Source of the DNA: Flavobacterium sp. | GTDB taxonomy: Bacteria; Bacteroidota; Bacteroidia; Flavobacteriales; Flavobacteriaceae | Direction: 5' to 3' | DNA length: 64,000 nucleotides | Assembly (NCBI GenBank): GCA_014379405.1 | Contig: JACMLU010000005.1 | Coordinates: forward strand, 124,001-188,000 | In this document: one piece after another, positions 43,133 through 51,720 of the stretch | Layout: the number at the start of each line of letters is the position of its first letter | Position numbering within the stretch: position 1 is the first letter of the stretch | Notes under the pieces: model-generated | Told to the model about the DNA's origin: nothing | Databases searched by the model: none | The model's input: the letters and a program-made list of their open reading frames with translations, nothing else | Translations under genes and position numbers: made by a program

Positions 43133-44623
43133 TTATTTTTTTGAAGATTGACGCTCCATAACTTTAGACAATTCGGGTTGTTTGTCGTTCATGATTTTGG
43201 TTACTGTTCGGTGCATCCAAATCAAACATATTGACGAGAATAGCAGGATGAATATCCAAGAACTTGACCAGAATCCGGTACAAGTCAACAAATATCCAAA
43301 GATGATTGGCCCGAAGAAACCTCCTAATCCACCTATCATTCCTACCATTCCTCCTACTACACCAACCTCGGTTGGAAAATATTCCGGGATGTGTTTGTAA
43401 ACTGCCGCTTTACCAATTCCCCAAGAAATACCAATAAGGATTACCAAAACCAGATACACCCACATATTGGCACTAAAATGAATAGCAGTTACTCCTTTGG
43501 CCAACAATTCTTTTTTCTTTACGTCTTGGTTTTCTTTGACAACTACTTCTTGCCAAGAGTTTTTAGTTGGGAAAATAGTATTCTCTAATGGTTTTTCTAT
43601 TTTTTTATTGATGGCGAAATCTTTTTCACCAACTGTTACATTAGTTTCAGAAACTGCAGTTATAGTTCCTTTTTTTCCAGCCATAACACCAGGACCTGCT
43701 GTTGTGATGTCCATTTTTGGCACCATCAACAAAGCACTTAGTATTACAGAAGAAGATAAAACCCAATACATTACTTTTCTGGCTCCAAATTTATCTGATA
43801 AATAACCTCCAAAAGCACGAATTACTCCAGAAGGCAAACTAAACATGGTAGCAAACATTCCTCCCATTACCAAACTCGTTTGATAGACATTCATAAAATT
43901 AGGCAACAACCATTGTGCATAGGCAACAAAGCATCCGAAAACCAAGAAATAATACGCTCCAAATCGCCATACCCTTACACTTTTTAAAGAACCCAGCATT
44001 TGGGAAACAGTTTTGGTGTGGTTTTCATTTTTTTTGTTAGTGGTAAAAATCAGAAATAAAACGCCGATAATCAACAAAGCAACACCATATATAACTGGCA
44101 ATAATTTCCATCCATTTTGTGGATCATCAATAGAGAATTCATTTAATAATGAAGGTGCCATAAAAGTTGTAATTGCAGCTCCTGCATTTCCCATTCCAAA
44201 AATCCCCAAGGCTCTACCCTGCCATTCTTTTGGATACCAAATCGAAGTAAATCCAATACCCACAGCAAAACTGGTTCCCACCATTCCAAACAAGAAACTT
44301 AAAACAGCAAACATAAAAAAGCTGTCGGCCAATGGAAGTAAAAACAAAGGAATGGAACAAAGTAACAGTAAAGAAGAGAAAACATATTTTCCTCCATATT
44401 TATCGGTAAGCATTCCAATTGGCAAACGCATAATGGAACCCGTCAAAATTGGAATTCCCAAAAGCCAACCTACTTGCACGACACTCCAGTTGAAAATGCC
44501 GTTGTCCACCAAAAAGGTAACCAACACTCCATTTAAAGTCCAACAAGCAAAACACACCGTAAAGGCAAGGGTATTCAGAAACAAGATTTTGTGAGATTGT
44601 GATAAAGAATTTGTGGCTGTCAT
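43133..44623 (-). CDS. NarK-type MFS nitrate/nitrite transporter with an inserted domain
   Basis: About 496 residues from the ATG at 44623 (MTATNSLSQ); a longer frame starts at 44665. It has 12 predicted TM helices in the NarK/NasA pattern, with the nitrate signature-like GNAGAAITTFMAPSL and the second GIGGFFGP-type GGMVGMIGGLGGFFGPIIFGY. Between TM8 and TM9 sits an unusual about 80-residue insertion (DNA 43475-43715), with GKKGTITAVSETNVTVGEK and VVVKENQDVKKKELLAKG. The latter looks like a biotinyl/lipoyl-type barrel-sandwich. It imports nitrate or exchanges nitrate for nitrite. Two operator-like palindromes lie upstream. Confidence 0.9.
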   Translation of the reverse strand: MTATNSLSQSHKILFLNTLAFTVCFACWTLNGVLVTFLVDNGIFNWSVVQVGWLLGIPILTGSIMRLPIGMLTDKYGGKYVFSSLLLLCSIPLFLLPLADSFFMFAVLSFLFGMVGTSFAVGIGFTSIWYPKEWQGRALGIFGMGNAGAAITTFMAPSLLNEFSIDDPQNGWKLLPVIYGVALLIIGVLFLIFTTNKKNENHTKTVSQMLGSLKSVRVWRFGAYYFLVFGCFVAYAQWLLPNFMNVYQTSLVMGGMFATMFSLPSGVIRAFGGYLSDKFGARKVMYWVLSSSVILSALLMVPKMDITTAGPGVMAGKKGTITAVSETNVTVGEKDFAINKKIEKPLENTIFPTKNSWQEVVVKENQDVKKKELLAKGVTAIHFSANMWVYLVLVILIGISWGIGKAAVYKHIPEYFPTEVGVVGGMVGMIGGLGGFFGPIIFGYLLTCTGFWSSSWIFILLFSSICLIWMHRTVTKIMNDKQPELSKVMERQSSKK

Positions 44624-44642
44624 AATACTTATATTTTTTTGA

Positions 44643-44664
44643 CAAAAATAAGTACTAATACTCA
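44643..44664 (-). promoter_or_regulatory. narK proximal operator and -7 element
   Basis: TAAGTACTAATACTCA (44649-44664) matches the nitrate operator with two changes. On the minus strand TATTTTTG (44650-44643) fits the -7 consensus and shares two bases with the operator, the same geometry as at nirB and the SUMT gene. Confidence 0.55.
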
Positions 44665-44671
44665 ATATAAA

Positions 44672-44690
44672 CCTGCGTTTTCGCAGTTTA
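44672..44690 (-). terminator. Hairpin between the regulator and narK-like genes
   Basis: AACTGCG-AAAA-CGCAGGTT on the minus strand, followed by TTATATT. A 5-bp GC-rich core stem (CTGCG / CGCAG) makes it a modest terminator for the NarL-type regulator gene. Confidence 0.45.
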
Positions 44691-44701
44691 TTAAAAATAA
44701 T

Positions 44702-44717
44702 TACGTATAAATACGTA
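44702..44717. promoter_or_regulatory. narK distal operator
   Basis: TACGTATAAATACGTA, identical to the nitrate reductase site at 33508-33523. It is extended by flanking AATAAT / ATTATT into a 28-bp palindrome. Confidence 0.65.
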
Positions 44718-44769
44718 ATTATTTTTATTTACGAAGTTTTTACCCTTTTAATAATGCAGAACCAGAAAA

Positions 44770-45429
44770 TTAAAGCAAAGAGAATTCATTGGCTTTATTA
44801 GATAGCTCCATCAAGTTTTTGACTTTCAACTTTTTCATCAAATTAAAACGGTGTACTTCGGCAGTTCTTTTGCTGATGTCCAACGCTTCAGCGATTTCTT
44901 TGTTTCCTTTTCCAGACAACAACAATTTAAGGATTTCTTTTTCTCTTTTGGTAATCATCATATCTTCTTCCAAAGTCTGTTTGGCTTCCGATGCAGCAAC
45001 AGGATTGCTCAATTGTCCAATTAATATTGATGAAATGTCGCCACTAAAGTATTTTCCACCATTAGCAACGGTATGAACGGCTTTCAGGAATTCTTCTTTG
45101 CTGGAACCTTTCAATAAATAACCGTCGGCACCGGCTTTGATGGATTTTAAGACATATTCTTCGGATTCGTGCATAGAAAGCATCACGATTTTTACAAAAT
45201 TGTTTTGGCTTCGTAGTTTCTCGACTACTTCAATGCCTGTCAAGTTTGGCATACGAATGTCTAAAATTAATAAGTCAGGTTGTTCAGTTTCTACTATTTT
45301 CAAGGCTTCTAAACCATCTGTTGCTTCTCCAACAACTATTATATTGGCTTCGTTTTCCAATAATGATTTGATACCATCTCTCACAAATACATGATCATCT
45401 GCCAAGATAACTCTAATAGTATTACTCAT
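44770..45429 (-). CDS. NarL-type response regulator (LuxR HTH)
   Basis: A 219-residue response regulator. The receiver domain (1-120) has acidic pocket D11/D12, phospho-acceptor D57 in LLILDIRMPNL, and Thr/Lys switch residues (MLSMHES, LLKGSSKEEF). The LuxR-type HTH spans about 150-215 (TKREKEILKLLLSGKGNKEIAEALDISKRTAEVH). The upstream sensor kinase gene ends 138 bp before its ATG, so they form a pair. NarL proteins bind 7-2-7 inverted heptamers, the same layout as the palindromes found here, making this the first candidate for the cognate regulator. Confidence 0.92.
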   Translation of the reverse strand: MSNTIRVILADDHVFVRDGIKSLLENEANIIVVGEATDGLEALKIVETEQPDLLILDIRMPNLTGIEVVEKLRSQNNFVKIVMLSMHESEEYVLKSIKAGADGYLLKGSSKEEFLKAVHTVANGGKYFSGDISSILIGQLSNPVAASEAKQTLEEDMMITKREKEILKLLLSGKGNKEIAEALDISKRTAEVHRFNLMKKLKVKNLMELSNKANEFSLL

Positions 45430-45457
45430 AACTTACTTAATTTTAAATTTTTATTAT

Positions 45458-45495
45458 TACGTATATAAACATAAAAAGCTATGCTAATATACGTA
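45458..45495. promoter_or_regulatory. Degenerate operator sites before the NarL-type regulator
   Basis: TACGTATATAAACATA at 45458-45473 has one good half. TATGCTAATATACGTA at 45480-45495 has one good half (ATACGTA). They may allow weak autoregulation. I have low confidence that either is bound. Confidence 0.35.
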
Positions 45496-45567
45496 TTTTT
45501 TTTATTACAAATGATAATTTGAAATTCAAAAAAAATCAATTTCAATGGCAATTACAATTGAACTTTT

Positions 45568-47373
45568 TTAAATAGGAATATTAAAGGTAACTCGGGTTCC
45601 TTCGTCCAGAATGGAATTGATAAAAACACGGCCGTTGATGTATTGAATTCTTTCTTTCATAAAAAGCAACCCCATTCCAGATTCACTGTTTCTTTTTTTC
45701 TCGGCTTGGGCAATATCAAATCCTTTTCCGTTGTCGTCAATAGTGATGCTTAAAATATTGTTGCTGTGCGAAAGTTGCACAATAATATGAGTTGAATCGG
45801 CATATTTTATGGCATTGTTGATAGCTTCCTGCGTCAGCCTGTAAATGTTTACTTCAATCAACGAATCTAGCCTTTGATCAAAATTGGACTTGTTATAAAA
45901 GAGAATGTTTTTACCCGTCAGTTTTGATAATTCCTGAGCTAATTTAGCTAAAGCCGAATTAATTCCATGATCACTTAATTCTGGCGGCATCAGATTAAAA
46001 GTAGCAGTTCTTACTCCTTTTATAATGTCTAAAGCCAATTTTTTGAGGTATTCTATTTTCTGTGCCGATTTCTCTTTGTCATCCAGATTGATGCTTTCGA
46101 GACTGAATTTCAATCCTGTAAGCATTTGCCCAATTCCGTCATGAATTTCTTTGGCAATACGGTTTTGTTCGTTTTCCTGATTTTCGACAATCTTGCTCGA
46201 AATCACTTTTTGCTGATTGATTTTGTCGGTAACATTTTCGATGTTCAAGCGCTCGACTTCTTCTTCGGCTTTCTTGCGTTCGGTGATGTCAAAACAAATA
46301 ATCAACAACTCGGACTCTTCTTTTTTGATGGTCACGGGAACCATCGACATATCAAGCCAAATAAAATCCCCGTTTCTGTTGGTAATATTTAATTCACCTT
46401 GCCAGCCACTTTTTTGTCTTTGGGTAATAATCCTATCAATGGCCACTTGCTCTTTTTCGATTGGAGTCAGCACCTGAGAAAAAGTTTTGTCGGAAAGAAA
46501 TGGATTATACAACAGCAGTTTGGCAAATTTTTCACCAATATGAATCAAGGAACCATCAGGAGCAACACGACAATAAAGTAACGTATTTTCCATTGCATAA
46601 TTGAGCGATTTCAATTCCTTGACGGAGTTCTCTTTTGCCTCGCTTATGACTTCGGTATCGTGAGCCAGTTTTAATGCTTTCTTCTCGGAGAGCAGATGTT
46701 TTAAAATTAGGGTCTCTACTTTTTTATTAGTTGGCTTAAAAATAAAAATGAATTCCAACAGCAATACCAATATAGTAAATATAAGAATTCCATACTCGGT
46801 TTTACTTTGTAGTGTAACCTTTTCTAGAGCTTCCTTATCATACTGCTCTACAATTTCGTTCATTTTATCTAGGAATACGCCTTGATTTTCAAGAATAGTT
46901 TTAACCAATTCCTGATTGTCTTTTTCGTTTATTCCTGATTTTTTATTGTTTAAAAAAGCTGTTGCAGCATTAACAATATTTTCAAAATTGGGTTTGATGG
47001 CTACAAATAAATCAGAAAGTGCTTTGCTTTTTTCTTTTGGAAACCCAAGACTATCGTTTCCCTTTTCTAAAGCTTGCTGGTTGAACTTCCAAAGTTTGAT
47101 AATTTCATTTGCCCTGTCAATTTCTTGTTTGTTGTTTTTTGTATCTGCAATAAAATTCAAAATCAAAATTTCTTTGGTCAGCTTCTGGCTCAACATTCTT
47201 TGCCTTCCTGAAGTATTGATGATTTTGGAATCACTCAACTGGCTATGAAGATTGTATTGAATGAGCAACTGGCTTAACAAAACTGTAATAGCAATAGTCA
47301 ATAAGGCGAAGATATACAATCGCCTTAGATTCTTGAAGGATATATCGACAGTTGCTGCGGCGCTGTTTCTCAT
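45568..47373 (-). CDS. Nitrate-type sensor histidine kinase with PilJ sensor and PAS domain
   Basis: A 601-residue kinase. TM1 is at about 20-38. A periplasmic PilJ-type domain (about 40-190) carries a P-box-like motif SGRQRMLSQ (55-63), close to the nitrate-binding region of NarX/NarQ. TM2 is at about 194-212, and PAS about 255-365. The HisKA_3 motif is IAKEIHDGIGQ with phospho-acceptor His411, and the HATPase N/G boxes are EAINNAIKYA and DDNGKGFD. It is 12 bp downstream of the DUF4202 gene, so probably in the nirBD operon, with the response regulator following. It probably senses nitrate or nitrite outside the membrane. Confidence 0.9.
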   Translation of the reverse strand: MRNSAAATVDISFKNLRRLYIFALLTIAITVLLSQLLIQYNLHSQLSDSKIINTSGRQRMLSQKLTKEILILNFIADTKNNKQEIDRANEIIKLWKFNQQALEKGNDSLGFPKEKSKALSDLFVAIKPNFENIVNAATAFLNNKKSGINEKDNQELVKTILENQGVFLDKMNEIVEQYDKEALEKVTLQSKTEYGILIFTILVLLLEFIFIFKPTNKKVETLILKHLLSEKKALKLAHDTEVISEAKENSVKELKSLNYAMENTLLYCRVAPDGSLIHIGEKFAKLLLYNPFLSDKTFSQVLTPIEKEQVAIDRIITQRQKSGWQGELNITNRNGDFIWLDMSMVPVTIKKEESELLIICFDITERKKAEEEVERLNIENVTDKINQQKVISSKIVENQENEQNRIAKEIHDGIGQMLTGLKFSLESINLDDKEKSAQKIEYLKKLALDIIKGVRTATFNLMPPELSDHGINSALAKLAQELSKLTGKNILFYNKSNFDQRLDSLIEVNIYRLTQEAINNAIKYADSTHIIVQLSHSNNILSITIDDNGKGFDIAQAEKKRNSESGMGLLFMKERIQYINGRVFINSILDEGTRVTFNIPI

Positions 47374-47385
47374 AACGAAAGTGTA

Positions 47386-47967
47386 TTACAACCCAAGAGC
47401 GTCTTTTATCAACTGAAGATTTGTTTGGCTGAAATTGATCTTTAAAGCTTCTTGATGCCCTGCTTCAGACATTTTATTCCATGTTTTCAGAATGATGTTT
47501 TTCATTTTCTCCCTGTCGTGTTTATGTACGAAAGGATCAAAGTAAAATTCCAAAAATACGAGACAAATTACGTCTTCCAACAATTGGGTTTCCTCGTCTT
47601 TTTTAAGTAATTTTTTTTCGATAAGGAAAGAAACACGGTCTATAAAATCTTGTGAATAACCCGCTTTTTCCAAAATTTCGGCAGTAAGTTTAGCGTGAAA
47701 TTTTTTCAAATCTTCGCGCCATTTCAAATAACCCACACGATCCATTGGATAGGATTCTCGAGCTATTTTCCAACGACAAATATGTTGTGCCTTGGAGGCT
47801 ATTTGAACTTGTTCTGAGGCATTTGGATAAAAATCCATCAGCCTATCATACATTCGATTCGAATATAAAAGCTCTTTTGGATAGGTTTTAGTCTGGTATA
47901 TTTCGGTATTTGGATCTTGTGCATTTTCTGCATCAATCCATACGCTGGCGTTCTGAAATGGTGTCAT
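47386..47967 (-). CDS. DUF4202 domain-containing protein of the nirBD operon
   Basis: A 193-residue cytoplasmic protein spanning the whole DUF4202 family (WIDAENAQDPN, then QHICRWKIARESYPMDRVGYLKWR, then LEDVICLVFLEFYF). The spaced His residues (AQHICRW, KFHAKL), an ED pair and a later HKHDREK hint at a metal-dependent HD-like fold, but no enzyme activity is established. It lies 35 bp after nirD and 12 bp before the sensor kinase. This context suggests a role in nitrite reductase cofactor supply or turnover. Confidence 0.85.
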   Translation of the reverse strand: MTPFQNASVWIDAENAQDPNTEIYQTKTYPKELLYSNRMYDRLMDFYPNASEQVQIASKAQHICRWKIARESYPMDRVGYLKWREDLKKFHAKLTAEILEKAGYSQDFIDRVSFLIEKKLLKKDEETQLLEDVICLVFLEFYFDPFVHKHDREKMKNIILKTWNKMSEAGHQEALKINFSQTNLQLIKDALGL

Positions 47968-48002
47968 TCTATTTTGAATTGTTGAGATTCAAAGATACAC
48001 AT

Positions 48003-48380
48003 TTATTCTAAAAAGCCAACGAATACTTCACCATCGACCACTTTTACAGGATATGTGGCAATTGAATAATCTTCTCCATTCAGGTTAGAACCATCAGTAA
48101 GCGAAAATGTTTTTTTGTGCATTGGACATGCAATTTTAGGAATCTCGTCAGTAGAACCAATCATCCCTCTTGAAAGTACCATTTCCATTTTATGAGGACA
48201 AACATTTTGACAGGCATACCATTCATTTCTGCGGGTGAAATTGATTACGGCAATCTGTTTGCCTTTGTATTTGATACATCCTCCACCTTCAGTAGGGAAA
48301 TCGGTAGTTTTTCCAGCTTTGAACCAAACTTTTACATCGTTTGATTGAACAGTTTCGTATTGATTTAGAATATCTTGCAT
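48003..48380 (-). CDS. nirD: Nitrite reductase small subunit NirD (Rieske type)
   Basis: A 125-residue subunit with a Rieske [2Fe-2S] fold. The ligand pairs are C61-P-H63 and C85-P-M-H88 (NVCPHKMEM and IACPMHKKTF). Known NirD proteins of E. coli lack cluster ligands, whereas here both pairs are intact, so it can bind [2Fe-2S]. It partners NirB for NADH-dependent nitrite reduction to ammonium. It is 106 bp downstream of nirB. Confidence 0.92.
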   Translation of the reverse strand: MQDILNQYETVQSNDVKVWFKAGKTTDFPTEGGGCIKYKGKQIAVINFTRRNEWYACQNVCPHKMEMVLSRGMIGSTDEIPKIACPMHKKTFSLTDGSNLNGEDYSIATYPVKVVDGEVFVGFLE

Positions 48381-48486
48381 AATTTTAGTTTTTAAAATTC
48401 CATCACTCCAACATGGGTAATTTAGGTCTGCGAAAGATCAAATTCTGTCTGTTGAAGTTGATGGAAGGATTTTTAAATAGTTGCTA

Positions 48487-50994
48487 TTACCAGGCTGTAG
48501 GCATTTTTTGACCTCGAAGAGGGATATACTCTAGATTGTCATCACGATCATCGGTGTTGGTAAAATGGTTGAAACGTTTCATCATTTCAGGATCTTCGAT
48601 TGCTTGTTTCCACTCACATTCAAAAGTATCTACCAATTTTTGCATTTCTGCTTCCAGAGTTCCGTTGATTCCAAGGCTATCATTGATAACTACATTTTTC
48701 AAATAGTCGATTCCACCTTCTAATTTTTCTAACCAAGTCGAAGTTCTTACCAATGGTCCTGCAGTTTGGATGTAATACATTAGGAAACGATCCATATATT
48801 TAATGACAGTTTCTTTGTCTATTTGCTCGGCCAAAAGCACTGCGTGTTTAGGATTAGCTCCACCATTACCACAGATGTATAAATTCCAACCACCTTCAAC
48901 AGCAATTACTCCAAAATCTTTTCCTCTTGCCTCGGCACATTCTCTGATACAAGCCGAAACTCCTCCTTTTAATTTATGCGGAGAACGGATTCCTCTGTAA
49001 CGATTTTCTAATTCGATAGCCAAGGAAGTACTATCGTCCATTCCGTAACGGCACCAAGCATTCCCAACACAACTTTTTACAGCTCTCAATGATTTTCCGT
49101 AAGCATGACCACTTTCAAAACCATTGTCGATTAATTTTTTCCAAATAGCCGGTAAGTCGTTTAATTCAGCACCAAATAAATCGACACGTTGCGCACCGGT
49201 AATTTTAGTGTATAAGTTGTATTCTTTGGCTACTTCACCAATGGCGATTAATTTTTCGGCAGTAACTTCTCCTCCGGCCATTCTTGGCACAACAGAATAA
49301 GTCCCGTTACGCTGAATATTAGCCAGGAATCTATCATTAGAATCCTGGGCTGTTATGTGCTTATTTGCCGTATCGTTGTAAATACTGGAGAAAATAGAAG
49401 AAAGAACTGGTTTACAAATTTCACAGCCATCGCCTTTTCCAACCGTTCCCAACACTTCGTTATGATTGGTAAACTTGTTGATCTTTACAATATCATATAA
49501 TTCCTGACGAGAGTAAGCAAAATGCTCACACACCACATCTTTTACTTCTTTTCCTAACGATTTTTGAGCTTCTTTTACCAAGTCAACTACCATTGGTTTA
49601 CATCCACCACAACCTGAAGTTGCTTTGGTAGCTTTTACCACATCACCAAATGTTTCACAACTTCCATCGATGATAGAACAACAAATACTTCCTTTGGTCA
49701 CATTTTCGCAAGAACAAATAACCGCTGAGTCTGGTAAGTCCATTGCGCTTCCCATAGTAGAACCTTCTCCTCCTCTTGAACCCAAAATTAAATCCTCTGG
49801 ATTAGCAGGCAATTTCATTGCATTGCTATAAATTTGGAATAAATTGTTATAATCGCTTGAATCACCAACTAGAATTCCACCCAAAAGGGTTTTTCCGTCT
49901 TTGGTAACATTGATTCTTTTGTAAATTCCACTGAATTTATTTTCATAAACAATGGCTGTAACTTCGTCATTTTCGATAAAAGGATCACCAAAACTCGCTA
50001 CCTCAACACCAATTAGTTTCAATTGCGTCGACATATCGATGGTTTCTCTCATCAATTTTTCGTTACCAATAATTTGCTCAGCAGCCACATCAGCCATTTC
50101 ATACCCTGGAGCAACCAAACCATAAATCATATGATTATAAAGAGCTACTTCTCCAATGGCATAAATATTTGGATCCGAAGTTTGCATTTGGTTATTAACC
50201 ACAACTCCACCTCTAACACCCACTTCCAATCCTGAAACTCTTCCTAGCTCATCTCTCGGTTTAATTCCCGCAGAAATTACTAGCATATCTACTTTTAGCA
50301 ATTCATTTTCATCAAACATCATTCCCGTGATAGCATCTTCACCAGCGATATATTGTGTTGCTTTATTCAAATGAATACCAATATTCAATTCTTCGATTTT
50401 GGATTGCAACATATCGCTGGCACCTTTGTCCAGCTGTCTCGGCATCAATCGAGGGGCAAATTCCACCACATGAGGATTTAATCCTAAATCACGAACAGCT
50501 TTTGCTGCTTCTAATCCTAATAATCCACCACCAAGTACGGCAGCTTCAGTAGCACCTTTTTGTTTTATTTTTTTGGCATAGGACATAATAGCGTCTAGAT
50601 CTTCTATGGTTCTGTAAACAAAAACACCTTCCTTGTCCACTCCTTCGATTGGTGGCACAAAAGCAGCAGAACCTGTAGCCAAAACTAAGTAGTCATACGC
50701 ATGTGTTTTTTCTAAGTGCGTATGTATGGTTTTTTGCTCTCTATTAATATCTGTAATTAACTCGGATGTGTTTAAAATAATGTTATTTTCTTGATACCAA
50801 TTTGAAGTTGACATAGACAAATCATCTGCAGTTTTCCCTGCAAAATACTCGCTTAAGTGCACTCTGTCGTAAGCCCGTCTTGGCTCTTCACCAAAGACAG
50901 TAATTTGATAATTCTCGCTTCCTTTTTTTGTGATGAATTTTTCACAAAACTTGTAACCCACCATGCCGTTTCCGACTACTATAACTTTAATCAT
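48487..50994 (-). CDS. nirB: Nitrite reductase large subunit NirB
   Basis: An 835-residue cytoplasmic siroheme enzyme reducing nitrite to ammonium with NAD(P)H. The FAD/NAD(P)H module is at 1-400 (VVGNGMVGYKF, EAAVLGGGLLGLEAAKAV, AIGEVALYN). Two BFD-like [2Fe-2S] regions follow (CSCENVTKG, SGCGGCKPM; then GDGCEICKPV). The siroheme/[4Fe-4S] domains come last, with ligands CVGNAWC (C-x5-C) and CIREC (C-x3-C). Siroheme comes from the SUMT gene at 26.2 kb. The promoter at 51020-51041 carries the shared operator. It leads the run nirB-nirD-DUF4202-kinase. Confidence 0.96.
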   Translation of the reverse strand: MIKVIVVGNGMVGYKFCEKFITKKGSENYQITVFGEEPRRAYDRVHLSEYFAGKTADDLSMSTSNWYQENNIILNTSELITDINREQKTIHTHLEKTHAYDYLVLATGSAAFVPPIEGVDKEGVFVYRTIEDLDAIMSYAKKIKQKGATEAAVLGGGLLGLEAAKAVRDLGLNPHVVEFAPRLMPRQLDKGASDMLQSKIEELNIGIHLNKATQYIAGEDAITGMMFDENELLKVDMLVISAGIKPRDELGRVSGLEVGVRGGVVVNNQMQTSDPNIYAIGEVALYNHMIYGLVAPGYEMADVAAEQIIGNEKLMRETIDMSTQLKLIGVEVASFGDPFIENDEVTAIVYENKFSGIYKRINVTKDGKTLLGGILVGDSSDYNNLFQIYSNAMKLPANPEDLILGSRGGEGSTMGSAMDLPDSAVICSCENVTKGSICCSIIDGSCETFGDVVKATKATSGCGGCKPMVVDLVKEAQKSLGKEVKDVVCEHFAYSRQELYDIVKINKFTNHNEVLGTVGKGDGCEICKPVLSSIFSSIYNDTANKHITAQDSNDRFLANIQRNGTYSVVPRMAGGEVTAEKLIAIGEVAKEYNLYTKITGAQRVDLFGAELNDLPAIWKKLIDNGFESGHAYGKSLRAVKSCVGNAWCRYGMDDSTSLAIELENRYRGIRSPHKLKGGVSACIRECAEARGKDFGVIAVEGGWNLYICGNGGANPKHAVLLAEQIDKETVIKYMDRFLMYYIQTAGPLVRTSTWLEKLEGGIDYLKNVVINDSLGINGTLEAEMQKLVDTFECEWKQAIEDPEMMKRFNHFTNTDDRDDNLEYIPLRGQKMPTAW

Positions 50995-51019
50995 AACTCG
51001 TTAATTAAGTATTACGAGG

Positions 51020-51041
51020 CAAATATAAGTATTAATACTTA
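51020..51041 (-). promoter_or_regulatory. nirB promoter -7 element and operator
   Basis: TAAGTATTAATACTTA (51026-51041) is a perfect 7-2-7 palindrome, identical to the porin-operon site. On the minus strand TATATTTG (51027-51020) is a strong -7 match sharing two bases with it. A further half site TACGTAT lies at 51049-51055. The nirB ATG is 26 bp downstream of the -7 element. Confidence 0.7.
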
Positions 51042-51162
51042 TATTAGATACGTATTTTGAATTATTTTTTAAAATAAATTTGCTAGATAGCCACAAAAAT
51101 CAGATTTTACATCTACTTTGGTTTTGCCATAATATGGAAAGTCAATTATTCTGAATTATAAA

Positions 51163-51650
51163 AAGTGAAATATTTCTGGTTTTTCTTAGTTCTTTTGGGG
51201 AACGACAAGACAATAAAGCGCCTGATAATAAAGGATTAGCAGATAAATATTCAATATTTGCCAAACAAAAAAAACTAAGTAACGACCATGATTTTTTGGT
51301 GGATGCAACAGAAGACTTTCTCCTCATTAACTCTAAAAGTCTAAATCAGTATCAGGCTCATATTTTTTTTATGCACGGCGGGTAAAGTATTGGGAGAAAA
51401 ACAGGAACTGGCTCTACAAAAATTCATACAAAAAGGAGGAGTTTTTCTAGGAGCCTATGCTACAAAGGATTGTGAATGCAACTGGCCTTGGTCTGTAAAA
51501 TTTTAAATCGCACCCAAGCCAGCAAAACGCCAAACTAATAGTCGTAGACCGCAAGTAACTATCCACGCAACACCTGCTTGCAATATGGGAGAGAAAAGAC
51601 GAATGGTATAATTTTTAATCGATTCGAAATCAATTTTATTCGAAGCTTGC
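51163..51650 (+). pseudogene. Decayed ThuA-like (trehalose-utilisation domain) gene
   Basis: Translation of shifted frames gives continuous ThuA similarity: DFLVDATEDFLLINSKSL, then a frameshift in the eight-T run at 51362-51370. Frame +1 then gives AGKVLGEKQELALQKFIQKG and GVFLGAYATKDCECNWPW, a stop at 51504, then QQNAKLIVVDRK and LLAIWERKDEWYNF with further stops. The DCECNWPW and WERKDEWYNF parts correspond to conserved ThuA motifs. No intact start was found. At least one frameshift and several stops make it non-functional. ThuA proteins typically accompany glycoside-degradation genes. Confidence 0.75.
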
Positions 51651-51720
51651 CTTTCTTTGGTTTTGATAACTATTCTCAACTGTTATATTTTGAAAAGCGT
51701 TAGCCTTTTCAAACTTAAAT

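Noticed and set aside
51142..51327. 61-codon minus-strand frame
   Set aside because: It is the antisense of the decayed ThuA gene.
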